Shown here: in pieces, positions 51,213 through 59,598 of the stretch
Layout: every line of letters begins with the position of its first letter
Numbering within the stretch: position 1 is the stretch's first letter
Source: JAXDAY01 sp034679345
GTDB lineage: Bacteria; Eisenbacteria; RBG-16-71-46; CAIMUX01; VGJL01
Assembly: GCA_034679345.1 (NCBI GenBank)
Contig: JAXDAY010000017.1
Location: 1-64,000, forward strand
DNA length: 64,000 bases
Direction: 5' to 3'
Position numbers and translations under genes: made by a program
Notes under the pieces: generated by a model
The model's input: only the letters and a program-made list of their open reading frames with translations
Told to the model about the DNA's origin: nothing
Database searches by the model: none

Positions 51213-51240
51213 TCGCTCAGCAGCGATTGCACTGAATGAA

Positions 51241-51275
51241 GAGACCCTCGTCCGAAAGGACGGGGGTCTCTTTTC
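51241..51275 (+). terminator. Intrinsic terminator after paralog 3
   Basis: A 13-bp stem with GAAA loop (51241-51253, 51258-51270) followed by TTTTC. It is probably also read from the minus strand, where the convergent gene ends at 51293. Confidence 0.88.
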
Positions 51276-51292
51276 AGGGAGTCAGCCCGGTC

Positions 51293-52327
51293 TCACCGCG
51301 CGGGGCGCGCCGCTCGACTCGATCGCGGAGCGGAGGTCGATCCTCCGCGGTTGCCGGATCCGGAGGAGGATCGCGACGGAGCCGGAGCGCTTCCTCTCGA
51401 TGAGGGGCGCGATGGGGCTGGGCTCACACTCCGCGAAGGAGCCTCGTTACCGCGCTGCGTTTGGCGCTCGGGCCGCACCGATGGGGAACTGGGCCGGTCG
51501 CTGCGCCGCTCCGGGCGCACCGCAGGAGAGCTCGGCCGGTCGGCGCGCCGCTCGGGCCTCACCGAAGGCGAGCTGGGTCGGTCGCTGCGCCGCTCCGGGC
51601 GCCCCCAAACGTTCGCCGGACGATTCCCATCCTCCCTCACGGGGCGCCGCGATTCGTAGCTCGGACGAATCGGCTTGTCGTCGCGGACGGGCCGCGTGCC
51701 GCCGTCGACTTTGCGACCATCTGCGCTCACGAGAGCGGGCCGCGCATCTCGGTGATAGAGGACCCTCTGGCGTTCCTCCTTGGGCGAAGCGTAAGTCGGC
51801 ACATGGTAGCGCTCGTTGTGATACCCGCGCCTCCAGATGTTCCGGGGCCCCCAGGCGTCATGGTAGTAGACGGTGCGGTAGCTCCACGGATAGCACCAGA
51901 CTGAGTGGTAAGGGCCGCCGTAGTACCACCAGTTCCAGGAGAACCGGAAGGGAGAGACATAGGCGTAGTAGTAGGGCCAGCAGGCGAAGTAGTAGTCGAA
52001 GGGGTCATAGACGAGACCGATGCTCACGTAGGAGTAGCTCGGCTCGATGACCCGGTAGGTTTGCTCCCGGTAGACTTCCGAGCGCCGGTCGCGCGACCGG
52101 TCGATCAGCTCTTTCAGGAACCAATCGCTCGATCCCATGTCGGAAAGCGCGATCAGGTCCTCGGGATAGAGGTCGAGCGCCTCGCCATCGGCATCGATCG
52201 CCTTGAGGATCACCTCTTCGTCGACCGACGCGTCGACCATTCGGAATACATCTTCCATGTCGATCGCCGATGCCGGGGCGGCGAACGCCAGAGCAAGGGA
52301 GAAGGCGACAATTAGAGGCCGACCCAT
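51293..52327 (-). CDS. Secreted aromatic-rich protein with Arg/Ser/Pro repeat tail
   Basis: A 344-residue exported protein. Signal MGRPLIVAFSLALAFAAPASA; then a helical module of the type often seen before aromatic-rich regions (VDASVDEEVILKAIDADG, DLIALSDMGSSDWFLKELID). The centre (about 100-170) is exceptionally rich in Trp and Tyr (YYFACWPYYYAYVSPF, RFSWNWWYYGG). The tail has three 14-residue repeats built on RPERRSDRPSSP and a run rich in Ser, Arg and Pro. AGGAGG is 7 bases before the ATG. It resembles YXWGXW-like surface proteins; the function is unknown, maybe binding to polymers or membranes. Confidence 0.82.
   Translation of the reverse strand: MGRPLIVAFSLALAFAAPASAIDMEDVFRMVDASVDEEVILKAIDADGEALDLYPEDLIALSDMGSSDWFLKELIDRSRDRRSEVYREQTYRVIEPSYSYVSIGLVYDPFDYYFACWPYYYAYVSPFRFSWNWWYYGGPYHSVWCYPWSYRTVYYHDAWGPRNIWRRGYHNERYHVPTYASPKEERQRVLYHRDARPALVSADGRKVDGGTRPVRDDKPIRPSYESRRPVREDGNRPANVWGRPERRSDRPSSPSVRPERRADRPSSPAVRPERRSDRPSSPSVRPERQTQRGNEAPSRSVSPAPSRPSSRGSAPAPSRSSSGSGNRGGSTSAPRSSRAARPAR
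51487..51612 (-). repeat. Three 42-bp tandem repeats in the aromatic-rich gene
   Basis: Units at 51487-51528, 51529-51570 and 51571-51612, about 85-90% alike, each encoding 14 residues of the RPERRSDRPSSPSV type. Copy number could vary by slippage or recombination. Confidence 0.8.
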
Positions 52328-52387
52328 GGATCCCACCTCCTTCGGAAAGCCCCTCGGGCTCAAGGATAGGCGCTTGCTGCGCATCGT

Positions 52388-52780
52388 TCAACGCCGGGAG
52401 GGAGGCGCCCCGACCTCTCTCCACCGGTCCTTCTCCAGGTCGTAGAGCCAGCAGCTCCCCGACTCGGTCACGAGGAATCCAAAGCTGTCCATCTTGGCGA
52501 TCGTCGATGCCGGCACGGGCAGCGGCAGGATGTGGGTCGTCTGGCCCTCCTGGGAGAACGCCTCGTCGACCGTGAGCCACTGGTTCTGGTCCGGGCGGTA
52601 CTGCCAGAGGGTGCCGTCCCGGGTCAGGACCCCACCCACCCCGTAGACGAGCAGGATCTCGCCGCTGGCGGGACCCGGCTCGGCCTTCGCCTCTGGAAGA
52701 GGCCCGGACCACGCCCAGACGAGGAGCAAGAGGATTGTGAGCCCAAGGCCCGTCACGGTGGCTCGCCCAATCGATCTCAT
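52388..52780 (-). CDS. Small exported or membrane-anchored protein
   Basis: A 130-residue protein with a signal or anchor at residues 8-26 (VTGLGLTILLLLVWAWSG) and a soluble part with short blades: LVYGVGGVLTRDGTLWQY, FGFLVTESGSCWLYDLEKDRW, resembling a pair of Kelch/propeller-type strands. No catalytic residues seen. Its ATG shares ATGA with the stop of the Xaa-Pro peptidase gene, so it is co-translated with it. I do not recognise the family. Confidence 0.75.
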   Translation of the reverse strand: MRSIGRATVTGLGLTILLLLVWAWSGPLPEAKAEPGPASGEILLVYGVGGVLTRDGTLWQYRPDQNQWLTVDEAFSQEGQTTHILPLPVPASTIAKMDSFGFLVTESGSCWLYDLEKDRWREVGAPPSRR

Positions 52781-54126
52781 GCGATCTTCCTCCCTTCGGC
52801 GCGGAGGGCATCCTCAAGCGGGAGTTTCCCGCAGATTGCCTCGATCTCCGCGACCTCCTTTGGTACACCGCCGGTAAGGGTCCGATTCCCTCGATCGGTG
52901 ATCAAAACATCATCCTCGATTCGCACGCCGATTCCCCGGAACTCGGGCGGAGCCTCCGAGTCGTCCTCGGCGACATAGAGCCCCGGCTCGATCGTCAGGA
53001 CCATCCCCGGCTCCAGTGCCCGAGCGGAGTCGCCATCCGCATATCGACCGACGTCGTGCACGTCCATCCCCAGCCAGTGGCTCGTCTTGTGCATGTAATA
53101 GCGCTTGAAGCGTTCCTCCCGGATCACGTCTTCCAGCTCTCCCCGGAGCAGCCCCAGCTCGATCATCCCCTGCGCCAGTCTCCGCACGGCCGCGTCGTGG
53201 GGCGCCAGAAACGGCGCACCTGGTTGCGCGGCCTCGATCGCCTGCTTCTGGGCGTCGAGGACGATCTCGTAGACCCGCCGCTGCGGCTCGCTGAAGCGGC
53301 CCGAGACGGGGAAGGTGCGGGTGATGTCGCCGCTCATGTAGCCCCACTCGGTCCCGGCGTCCAGCAGCAGCAGGTCGCCCGCCTCGAGTCTGCGGGAGTT
53401 TTCCTCGTAATGGAGGATGGTCGCGTTCGGCCCGCTGGCGACGATGCTCGGGAAGCCGAAACGACGGCTGCCGGCGCGCCGGAACTGGTACTCGACGACG
53501 GCCTGGATCTCATACTCGTACATCCCGGGCCTCACGACCTCCATGGCTGCGCGGTGTCCGGCAGCAGAGATCTCCGCGGCGCGCGCGAGCGCCTCGATCT
53601 CGTCGGGTTCCTTGCGGAGACGCATCTCGTGGAGGATCGAGGCCGAGTCGATCAGACGGACGGGCCCCTTGGTCCCCGTGCGGGACGAGCGACGGGTCCG
53701 ATTGAGCGCCTCCAGGCCGAGCCGATCGCGATCGGGATCCTGTCCGAGGTTCATGTAGAGCGATTCGACCCCCTCGAGGTACTTCGGGAGAGTCGATTCG
53801 AGGTCTCCGATCGGGTGGGCGACGGAGGCGCCGTAGCGCTCCACAGCCCCATCGACCCCGGCGCGCCGCCCGGTCCAGATCTCCTTGTCGCGATCCCTGG
53901 GGCGCACGTACATCACGAAGGGCGTCTCCGCCTTTCCGGGGAGGATCAGGAGGGCCGTTTCCGGCTCTTCGAATCCGGAGAGATAGATCAGGTCCGAGTT
54001 CGGCCTGTACTCGTGAAGTGTGTCGTTGTTTCGAATCATTTCGGGATGGGAGACGATCAGAGCCGCCGATCCGGGCCCCATCATCTCCATGAATCGACGC
54101 CGGCGCTGCGAATGGATATCGCCCAT
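52777..54126 (-). CDS. pepP: Xaa-Pro aminopeptidase
   Basis: A 449-residue peptidase of the M24 family that removes N-terminal residues ahead of Pro. Metal ligands are visible: DAGTEWGYMSGDITRTF (two Asp), HKTSHWLGMDVHDVG (His), LTIEPGLYV (Glu) and GIGVRIEDDVL (Glu). The N-terminal domain begins with RRRFMEMMGPGSAALIV and NSDLIYLSGFEEPE, as in PepP. ATG 54126 follows GGGGAGG; the promoter at 54182-54210 fits. Proline dehydrogenase is transcribed divergently, so the two together suggest proline release and oxidation. Confidence 0.95.
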   Translation of the reverse strand: MGDIHSQRRRRFMEMMGPGSAALIVSHPEMIRNNDTLHEYRPNSDLIYLSGFEEPETALLILPGKAETPFVMYVRPRDRDKEIWTGRRAGVDGAVERYGASVAHPIGDLESTLPKYLEGVESLYMNLGQDPDRDRLGLEALNRTRRSSRTGTKGPVRLIDSASILHEMRLRKEPDEIEALARAAEISAAGHRAAMEVVRPGMYEYEIQAVVEYQFRRAGSRRFGFPSIVASGPNATILHYEENSRRLEAGDLLLLDAGTEWGYMSGDITRTFPVSGRFSEPQRRVYEIVLDAQKQAIEAAQPGAPFLAPHDAAVRRLAQGMIELGLLRGELEDVIREERFKRYYMHKTSHWLGMDVHDVGRYADGDSARALEPGMVLTIEPGLYVAEDDSEAPPEFRGIGVRIEDDVLITDRGNRTLTGGVPKEVAEIEAICGKLPLEDALRAEGRKIA

Positions 54127-54181
54127 GGATCCTCCCCTGCAAATGCGGAAAGCCGACCGACGGCTCTCCGGGTGAGCCCCC

Positions 54182-54210
54182 ATGGTAGATGCGGCTGACC
54201 GGGGCGACAA
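54182..54210 (-). promoter_or_regulatory. Sigma-70-like promoter for the peptidase operon
   Basis: Minus strand TTGTCG, 17-base spacer, TACCAT; transcription near 54175, 50 nt before the ATG. Confidence 0.55.
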
Positions 54211-54220
54211 GCGCGGGGCT

Positions 54221-54249
54221 TTGACAACCCGATGCCCTGGGCCTACGAT
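54221..54249 (+). promoter_or_regulatory. Sigma-70-like promoter for proline dehydrogenase
   Basis: TTGACA, 17-base spacer, TACGAT; transcription near 54256. It lies ten bases from the divergent peptidase promoter, so one regulator could control both. Confidence 0.7.
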
Positions 54250-54293
54250 CCGCATGGGTCCCTCGGGGATGGGACGGGAATGGGAGGCGTGCC

Positions 54294-55205
54294 ATGGGAT
54301 CGCTGCTCGATCGATTGGTGGTGGGGCTCATGCCCGTGGTCCCGAAGCCGATCGTCCGCCACTTCGGCAAACCCTACATCGCGGGCTCGCGAGTTGAAGA
54401 CGCCGTTCGCGTGGTCCGCGCGCTCAACGTTTCCGGGGCCATGGCGACGCTGGACATCCTCGGCGAGCATATCCATCTCGAGCAAGAGGCGGACCTCGCG
54501 CTCGCCGGCTACCTCTCGCTTCTCGATACCATCCGCGCCGAGGGACTCGATGCGAACGTCTCGGTCAAGCCGACGGCCCTCGGCCTCCAGCTCGATTTCG
54601 AGGCGTGCGTGCGCCGGATCGATACCCTGGTGACCAAGGCGGAAGGTCTGAATGGCATGTTCGTCCGGCTCGATATGGAGGATTCCTCTTGCACCGACGC
54701 GACGCTGGAGCTCTACCGGCGGCTACGCGAGAAGCACGCGAACGTGGGCGTCGTGATCCAAGCGATGCTTCGCCGGAGCGCGGCAGACGTCGCGAAGTTG
54801 GCGGAGGCGAAGACGAACGTCCGCCTCTGCAAGGGGATCTACGTGGAGCCGCGACCGGTCGCCTACCGGGAAAGAGAGACCGTGCGCGCGAGCTACATCG
54901 AGCTCCTCGAGATCCTCTTTCGGGGAGGCTCGTATGTCGGCATCGCAACCCACGACGAGCATCTCGTCTTCCATGCCCTTCGCCTGATCCGCTTCCACGG
55001 GCTTCGAAGGGACCAATACGAGTTCCAGATGCTCCTTGGAGTCGACGAGCCGCTGCGCCGCATCCTCGTGGAGGCTGGACACCGGCTACGGGTTTACGTC
55101 CCCTTCGGGGAGAGCTGGTACGCCTACTCCACGCGCCGCCTGAAGGAGAATCCCCAGATGGCGACGACGATCTTGAAGGCGACTCTGGGCCTCGACAAGA
55201 AGTGA
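54294..55205 (+). CDS. putA: Proline dehydrogenase (single-domain)
   Basis: A 303-residue FAD enzyme converting proline to pyrroline-5-carboxylate. Family phrases: FVRLDMEDSSCTDATLELYR, VQAMLRRSAADV-like region, VRLCKGIYVEP, YVGIATHDEHLVFHA, YEFQMLLGV and VYVPFGESWYAYSTRRLKEN, which carry the FAD and substrate residues. Length fits the monofunctional type; the partner pyrroline-carboxylate dehydrogenase is not in the window. GGGAGG is 7 bases before the ATG. Convergent with fabL. Confidence 0.94.
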   Translation: MGSLLDRLVVGLMPVVPKPIVRHFGKPYIAGSRVEDAVRVVRALNVSGAMATLDILGEHIHLEQEADLALAGYLSLLDTIRAEGLDANVSVKPTALGLQLDFEACVRRIDTLVTKAEGLNGMFVRLDMEDSSCTDATLELYRRLREKHANVGVVIQAMLRRSAADVAKLAEAKTNVRLCKGIYVEPRPVAYRERETVRASYIELLEILFRGGSYVGIATHDEHLVFHALRLIRFHGLRRDQYEFQMLLGVDEPLRRILVEAGHRLRVYVPFGESWYAYSTRRLKENPQMATTILKATLGLDKK

Positions 55206-55221
55206 TGCGACCGGATCCCGG

Positions 55222-55980
55222 TCAGGCCCTGATGGAATAGCCCCCGTCGACGACGATCGTCTGGCCGTGGATCATCTTCGCCAGGGGACTGACGAGGAAG
55301 AGCACCGTGTCGGCCACATCGGCCGGCTCCGTCAGTCGGCCCGCCGGCGTGCGCGAGGCGGATCCCCGGAGCAGGTCCTCCCGATTGGGGAAGTGGCGCA
55401 GGGCATCGGTGTCCACGACGCCTGCGGAGACGGCGTTCACGTTGATCCCCCTGGGCGCGAGCTCGATGGCGAGGTGCCGCACGAGCGACTCCAGGGCCGC
55501 CTTGGAGGCTCCCACGGCCGTGTAGTTCGGGATCGCCCGGGTCGCCCCAAGGCTGCTGACCGCGATGATCTTGCCGCCGCCAGGCCGCATGAGGGGCACG
55601 GCGCGCTGGACCAGGGGGAGCAGCGTGCCGGCGTTGATTTCCATCGTCCACTGCCAGTGGCGCGGCGTGAGCTCAAGGGCGGAGCGCAGGACCCCCGACG
55701 CGGCGTTGGAGATGAGGATATCCACGCGTCCCAGCTCATCGCGGATCGTGTCGAACATCCGATCGATGTCCTCGATCTCGGCTACGTTCGCTCGGATCGC
55801 GTGGCATCGCACGCCGAGGGCGCGGATGGCCTCGGCCGACTCGTTCGCCTTGCCTCCCTGGCGGAGGTAGTTGATTGCGATGTCGGCGCCGGCTTCCGCG
55901 AGGCGGAGGGCGATCGCCCTCCCGATGCCTCGCGATCCTCCGGTGATGAGAGCGACCTGTCCGTCGAGCCGGATCTCCAT
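55222..55980 (-). CDS. fabL: Enoyl-ACP reductase III (FabL)
   Basis: A 252-residue SDR that matches Bacillus FabL from start to end: VALITGGSRGIGRAIALRLA, NAASGVLRSALELTPRHWQW, NYTAVGASKAALESLVRHLA (Tyr-x3-Lys-like within YTAVGASK), the FabL-specific DTDALRHFPNREDLL, TPAGRLTEPADV and MIHGQTIVVDGG. It reduces enoyl-ACP with NADPH in fatty-acid synthesis. GGGAGGAG precedes the ATG at 55980; an upstream open extension to 56127 overlaps the promoter at 56033-56061 and is rejected. Confidence 0.93.
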   Translation of the reverse strand: MEIRLDGQVALITGGSRGIGRAIALRLAEAGADIAINYLRQGGKANESAEAIRALGVRCHAIRANVAEIEDIDRMFDTIRDELGRVDILISNAASGVLRSALELTPRHWQWTMEINAGTLLPLVQRAVPLMRPGGGKIIAVSSLGATRAIPNYTAVGASKAALESLVRHLAIELAPRGINVNAVSAGVVDTDALRHFPNREDLLRGSASRTPAGRLTEPADVADTVLFLVSPLAKMIHGQTIVVDGGYSIRA

Positions 55981-56245
55981 TCGACTCCTCCCTCCGCTTC
56001 CGGCCCTTCGACGGGCCGAATCGCATGCGCGGATCCTACGGAGAGCGCGGCCGTGGATCAAGCCGAGGCTGCATCCGGCCTGGGGGAATGAGCTAGCCTG
56101 GAGGCGGGATTGGGTGCATCCTGTCATCGATCACTCCAGGGAGGACCCATGCAGGTCCGTCCGGAACCTCTCGATCGGCCGGCGCTCCGGACGTGAAGAG
56201 GGGCAAACGGCAGGGGGGAACGATCCGGACAAGAGGAGGCGCCGC
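55981..56245. other. 265-base gap between fabL and nfeD
   Basis: Holds the fabL promoter. For nfeD I see a TAGCCT possible -10 at 56093-56098 but no -35 partner. Confidence 0.4.
56033..56061 (-). promoter_or_regulatory. Sigma-70-like promoter for fabL
   Basis: Minus strand TTGATC, 17-base spacer, TAGGAT; transcription near 56026, 46 nt before the ATG. Confidence 0.6.
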
Positions 56246-57535
56246 ATGATCCGCAAGGTGAAACATGCCGTCCCGGTTCTCGCTCTTCTCTGGGGGACAG
56301 GCGCCGCGAACGGGCAGGCCGGAGAGGCGCTGCACGTCGAGATCTCCGATGCGATCACCCCGGTCAGCGCGCGCCGCGTCGTCGAGACGGTGAAGGCCGC
56401 GGAGACCGAGGGCGCCGAGCTTGTCATCATCCAGCTCGACACGCCCGGAGGGCTCGACACGGCGATGCGGGAAGCCACCAAGGCGATTCTCGGCAGCGCC
56501 GTTCCGGTCGTCGTCTGGGTCGGGCCGCCCGGGGCGCGCGCGGCCTCGGCGGGGATGTTCATCACGATTGCCGCGCATGTCGCGGCGATGGCTCCAGGCA
56601 CGAACATCGGCGCAGCTCATCCGGTCGGAGTGGGAGGCATGGGAGCGCCGGACACCACCATGGCCTCGAAGGTCGAGAACGACGCGGTGGCCTACGCGCG
56701 CTCGATCGCGGTCGCGCGGGGACGGAACGCGGACTGGGCCGAAAAGGCGGTGCGTGAGAGCGCCTCGATCGACGCCGAGACGGCCGTGGCCGAGGGAGTC
56801 GTCGACCTCATCGCCGAGGACATCCCCGCCTTGCTCGCGGCCCTCGACGGGCGCGTGATCCGTACCGCCGCTTTCGTGGAGACCCTGCGCACCGAGGGCG
56901 CGACCGTGCGCGAGCGGGAGATGAGCCTTCGAGAGCGGTTGCTCTCGATCATCACGAATCCCAACATCGCCTACCTGCTCTTCCTCGCGGGGATCCTCGG
57001 CATCTTCTTCGAGCTCTCGACGCCTGGGGCGATCCTTCCAGGGGTCATTGGCGGGATCTCCCTCATCCTCGCTCTCTTCGCGTTTCAGACTCTGACGGTC
57101 AACCTCGCGGGAGTCCTCCTGGTTCTCCTGGCGGTCGTCATGTTCCTTCTCGAGATCAAGGTGCCTAGCCACGGGTTGCTTTCGATTGGGGGGGTGATCA
57201 GCTTGCTCCTTGGATCCCTCATGCTGTTCCGTGGACCGGCCGGGATGGGAGTTTCCCTCGGAGTGGTCATCCCCGCCATCCTCGTGACCGCAGGCTTCTT
57301 CATCTTCGCTATCGCGATGGCGCTCAAGGCCCAGCGCCCCACGCCGGTCACCGGAGTCGAGGGGATGATCGGTTGGGTCGGCACGGCGATCGAGGACTTG
57401 GAGCCCGACGGCAAGATTCTGATTCGCGGAGAGATCTGGGATGCGACCTCTCCGTCCGCGATTCGCAAAGGTGAGAAGGTGCGGGTCGTCTCGGTCGACG
57501 GTTTGCACCTCCACGTGAGGCGTTCGGAAGGCTGA
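56246..57535 (+). CDS. NfeD-family membrane serine protease
   Basis: A 429-residue protein: signal peptide at 1-24, ClpP-fold protease domain (about 28-220) with LVIIQLDTPGGLDTAMREA, the catalytic Ser in GPPGARAASAGMFI and Lys later in the domain, four membrane spans (about 230-340), and a C-terminal OB-fold NfeD domain (GMIGWVGTAIEDLEPDGKI, RKGEKVRVVSVDGLHL). The long NfeD1b form pairs with slipins and cleaves their C-terminal hydrophobic region. The slipin gene follows in 24 bases. GAGGAGG lies 6 bases before the ATG. Confidence 0.94.
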   Translation: MIRKVKHAVPVLALLWGTGAANGQAGEALHVEISDAITPVSARRVVETVKAAETEGAELVIIQLDTPGGLDTAMREATKAILGSAVPVVVWVGPPGARAASAGMFITIAAHVAAMAPGTNIGAAHPVGVGGMGAPDTTMASKVENDAVAYARSIAVARGRNADWAEKAVRESASIDAETAVAEGVVDLIAEDIPALLAALDGRVIRTAAFVETLRTEGATVREREMSLRERLLSIITNPNIAYLLFLAGILGIFFELSTPGAILPGVIGGISLILALFAFQTLTVNLAGVLLVLLAVVMFLLEIKVPSHGLLSIGGVISLLLGSLMLFRGPAGMGVSLGVVIPAILVTAGFFIFAIAMALKAQRPTPVTGVEGMIGWVGTAIEDLEPDGKILIRGEIWDATSPSAIRKGEKVRVVSVDGLHLHVRRSEG

Positions 57536-57559
57536 AACACGGCCTTGGAGGTTCCACGC

Positions 57560-58339
57560 ATGGTGCCATTCTTCGGTTCCACGACGTTACTGGTGATCGT
57601 GCTCGTGATCATCCTCGCGAGCGCCGTGCGCGTTCTCCGCGAGTACGAGCGCGCCGTCATCTTCCGGCTCGGCAGGGCGATCCGTGGCAAGGGCCCCGGG
57701 CTGATCCTCCTGATCCCCTTCGTCGACAAGATGGTGAAGGTGAGTCTGCGCGTCGTCGTGATGGATATCCCGCCGCAGGACGTGATCACGCGGGACAATG
57801 TCTCGATGAAGGTCAACGCCGTGCTCTACTTCCGTGTTGTCGATCCGAACCGGGCGATCCTCGAGGTGGAGAACTACCTCTTCGCCACATCCCAGCTCGC
57901 CCAGACGACGCTGCGAAGCGTGCTCGGCCAGGCCGAGCTCGACGATCTGCTCGCCGAACGGGACAAGATCAATCGCAAGCTGCAGGAGATCATCGACCAG
58001 CACACCGATCCGTGGGGAATCAAGGTGAGCAGTGTCGAGGTGAAGGACGTCGATCTCCCGGTGGAGATGAAGCGCGCGATGGCCAGGCAGGCTGAAGCCG
58101 AGCGAGAGCGTCGGGCCAAGGTGATCAACGCGGAGGGAGAGTTCCAGGCGGCACAGCGGCTCTCCGAGGCAGCGGCGATCATCCAGTCCCAGCCCGCGGC
58201 CTTGCAGCTGCGTTACCTTCAAACGCTCGCGGAGATCGCAACCGAGAACAACTCGACGACGCTCTTCCCGATCCCGATCGACCTGATCAAGCCCTTCCTC
58301 CAGAGCCAGGCGGCGAAGGCGGGGACTTCGGGAGCCTAG
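57560..58339 (+). CDS. Slipin (SPFH/stomatin-like protein)
   Basis: A 259-residue membrane protein. One N-terminal membrane segment (STTLLVIVLVIILASAV) is followed by the SPFH domain: REYERAVIFRLGRAIRGKGPG, VVVMDIPPQDVITRDNVSMK and AELDDLLAERDKINRKLQEI, then a coiled coil (MARQAEAERERRAKVINAEG) and the Pro-flanked end. The ATG at 57560 follows GGAGG by 8 bases. Forms membrane microdomain oligomers with NfeD as its processing partner. Confidence 0.94.
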   Translation: MVPFFGSTTLLVIVLVIILASAVRVLREYERAVIFRLGRAIRGKGPGLILLIPFVDKMVKVSLRVVVMDIPPQDVITRDNVSMKVNAVLYFRVVDPNRAILEVENYLFATSQLAQTTLRSVLGQAELDDLLAERDKINRKLQEIIDQHTDPWGIKVSSVEVKDVDLPVEMKRAMARQAEAERERRAKVINAEGEFQAAQRLSEAAAIIQSQPAALQLRYLQTLAEIATENNSTTLFPIPIDLIKPFLQSQAAKAGTSGA

Positions 58340-58352
58340 GCGAGGAAACGCA

Positions 58353-58383
58353 CCGGCCCGCGGGGGACATTCCCGCGGGCCGG
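58353..58383. terminator. Bidirectional hairpin after the slipin gene
   Basis: A perfect 12-bp GC inverted repeat (58353-58364, 58372-58383) with a 7-base loop in the gap between converging genes. No T-tract. Confidence 0.6.
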
Positions 58384-58421
58384 GCCACGAGCGCACCCTC
58401 GGGCGCGATCGCCTCGCGGCG

Positions 58422-59519
58422 TCAACGATCGAGGATCAGCTTTCCCCGAACCTCGTTCTCATTCCCCGTCAGGCGGTAGAAGTAGACCCCATTGGGGAGG
58501 GTCCGACCTGCGGCATCCTCGCCATCCCAGCGAAGCTCGTGCGTCCCAGCGCCTAGGAGTGGCGTCGTGATCGAGGAAACCTCACGGCCGCCCAGGTCGA
58601 CGATTCGAAGATCGATCGCCGAGGGACGCGAGAGGGAGACTCGAAGGTCCGCGGAGGATCGGATGGGATTGGGAGCGATGGCCGCATGCAGAGGCGAGGC
58701 CTCGGTCTCCGTGACGTCGGCTGGAATCGATCCGGTGCGGACGCGGAAGGGAAGCGCGCGCCAGATCGCCGGATTCTCGACGCTCTGCACCTTGAGACGA
58801 ACGTTACCGATGGCCGGGTCGGGCGAGTTGCAGAAGAAGTCGACACGCAGCTCATCGATGGAGTAGGCAGGCATGGCGATGGTCGCATTCTGGAAGTAGC
58901 AGATTCCGGTCGAGACCTGGCAGAACTGCGAGAACCACCCCTGAGGGAGATCCTTCTCGATCGTGACCATGACCGAGTCCGGGAACCCGACGAGCGACTG
59001 CAACCGGGCAGGGAACTCCACGGTGTCGTTCGGATCGGCCTGCTGGAAGACCTCCGTAGCGCGGAACACGAAGTTCGCGGCCGGAAGCGTGACCCCATGC
59101 CCAAGGGCGAATGTCACTTCCTTGAAGACAAGAGGATCGGCGATCCGGTAGACGCGAATGTCCACCCACCCCTTGTTCTGGTCGCCTCCGGGGACGAAGA
59201 AGTCGACCAGGATGCGGTCCCAGGAGGTCCCGGGGAGAGTGATAGCGGCGCTCTCGAAGTAACAGACGCCGTTCGACTCCTGGCAGAACTGCGCGAACCA
59301 GGTGTCGGGATAATGGGGCGTGATCTCGACGAAGAGCTCGTCATCGGGCACCCATTGGGACCGGATGTCGACATAGAACTGGTAGGTCGTGACATCGCTC
59401 GTCACCGACGCGTAGAGCGGCCCCGGGTTCCAGTCGAATGGTATCTGCGCGACCGCGGGACCGGGATGTAGCGAACCGAGGCTCAGGAGCGCGATGACAG
59501 CGAGCCCGATGCGGAGCAT
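58422..59519 (-). CDS. Secreted protein with FlgD-like C-terminal domain
   Basis: A 365-residue secreted protein. Signal peptide (IGLAVIALLSLGSLHPGPAVA); two similar beta-sandwich domains of about 125 residues: each has a phrase of the type TWFAQFCQESNGVCYFESA or WFSQFCQVSTGICYFQNA, with a Cys pair likely in a disulfide. The end (PNPIRSSADLRVSLS, DLGGREVSSI, LPNGVYFYRLTGN) is the same FlgD-like tail as in the protein at 55-1587. AAGGAGGG precedes the ATG; a near-consensus promoter lies at 59569-59598. Function unknown. Confidence 0.87.
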   Translation of the reverse strand: MLRIGLAVIALLSLGSLHPGPAVAQIPFDWNPGPLYASVTSDVTTYQFYVDIRSQWVPDDELFVEITPHYPDTWFAQFCQESNGVCYFESAAITLPGTSWDRILVDFFVPGGDQNKGWVDIRVYRIADPLVFKEVTFALGHGVTLPAANFVFRATEVFQQADPNDTVEFPARLQSLVGFPDSVMVTIEKDLPQGWFSQFCQVSTGICYFQNATIAMPAYSIDELRVDFFCNSPDPAIGNVRLKVQSVENPAIWRALPFRVRTGSIPADVTETEASPLHAAIAPNPIRSSADLRVSLSRPSAIDLRIVDLGGREVSSITTPLLGAGTHELRWDGEDAAGRTLPNGVYFYRLTGNENEVRGKLILDR

Positions 59520-59568
59520 AGATGACCCTCCTTCCCCGAATGGGGATTTCTGAATCCGACAATGTAGA

Positions 59569-59598
59569 ATTATACCGCGGATTCCTTCAGCCGGTCAA
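59569..59598 (-). promoter_or_regulatory. Near-consensus sigma-70 promoter for the FlgD-tailed protein
   Basis: Minus strand TTGACC, 18-base spacer, TATAAT (perfect -10). It overlaps the 3' end of the upstream small gene by 12 bases. Leader of about 43 nt. Confidence 0.8.
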
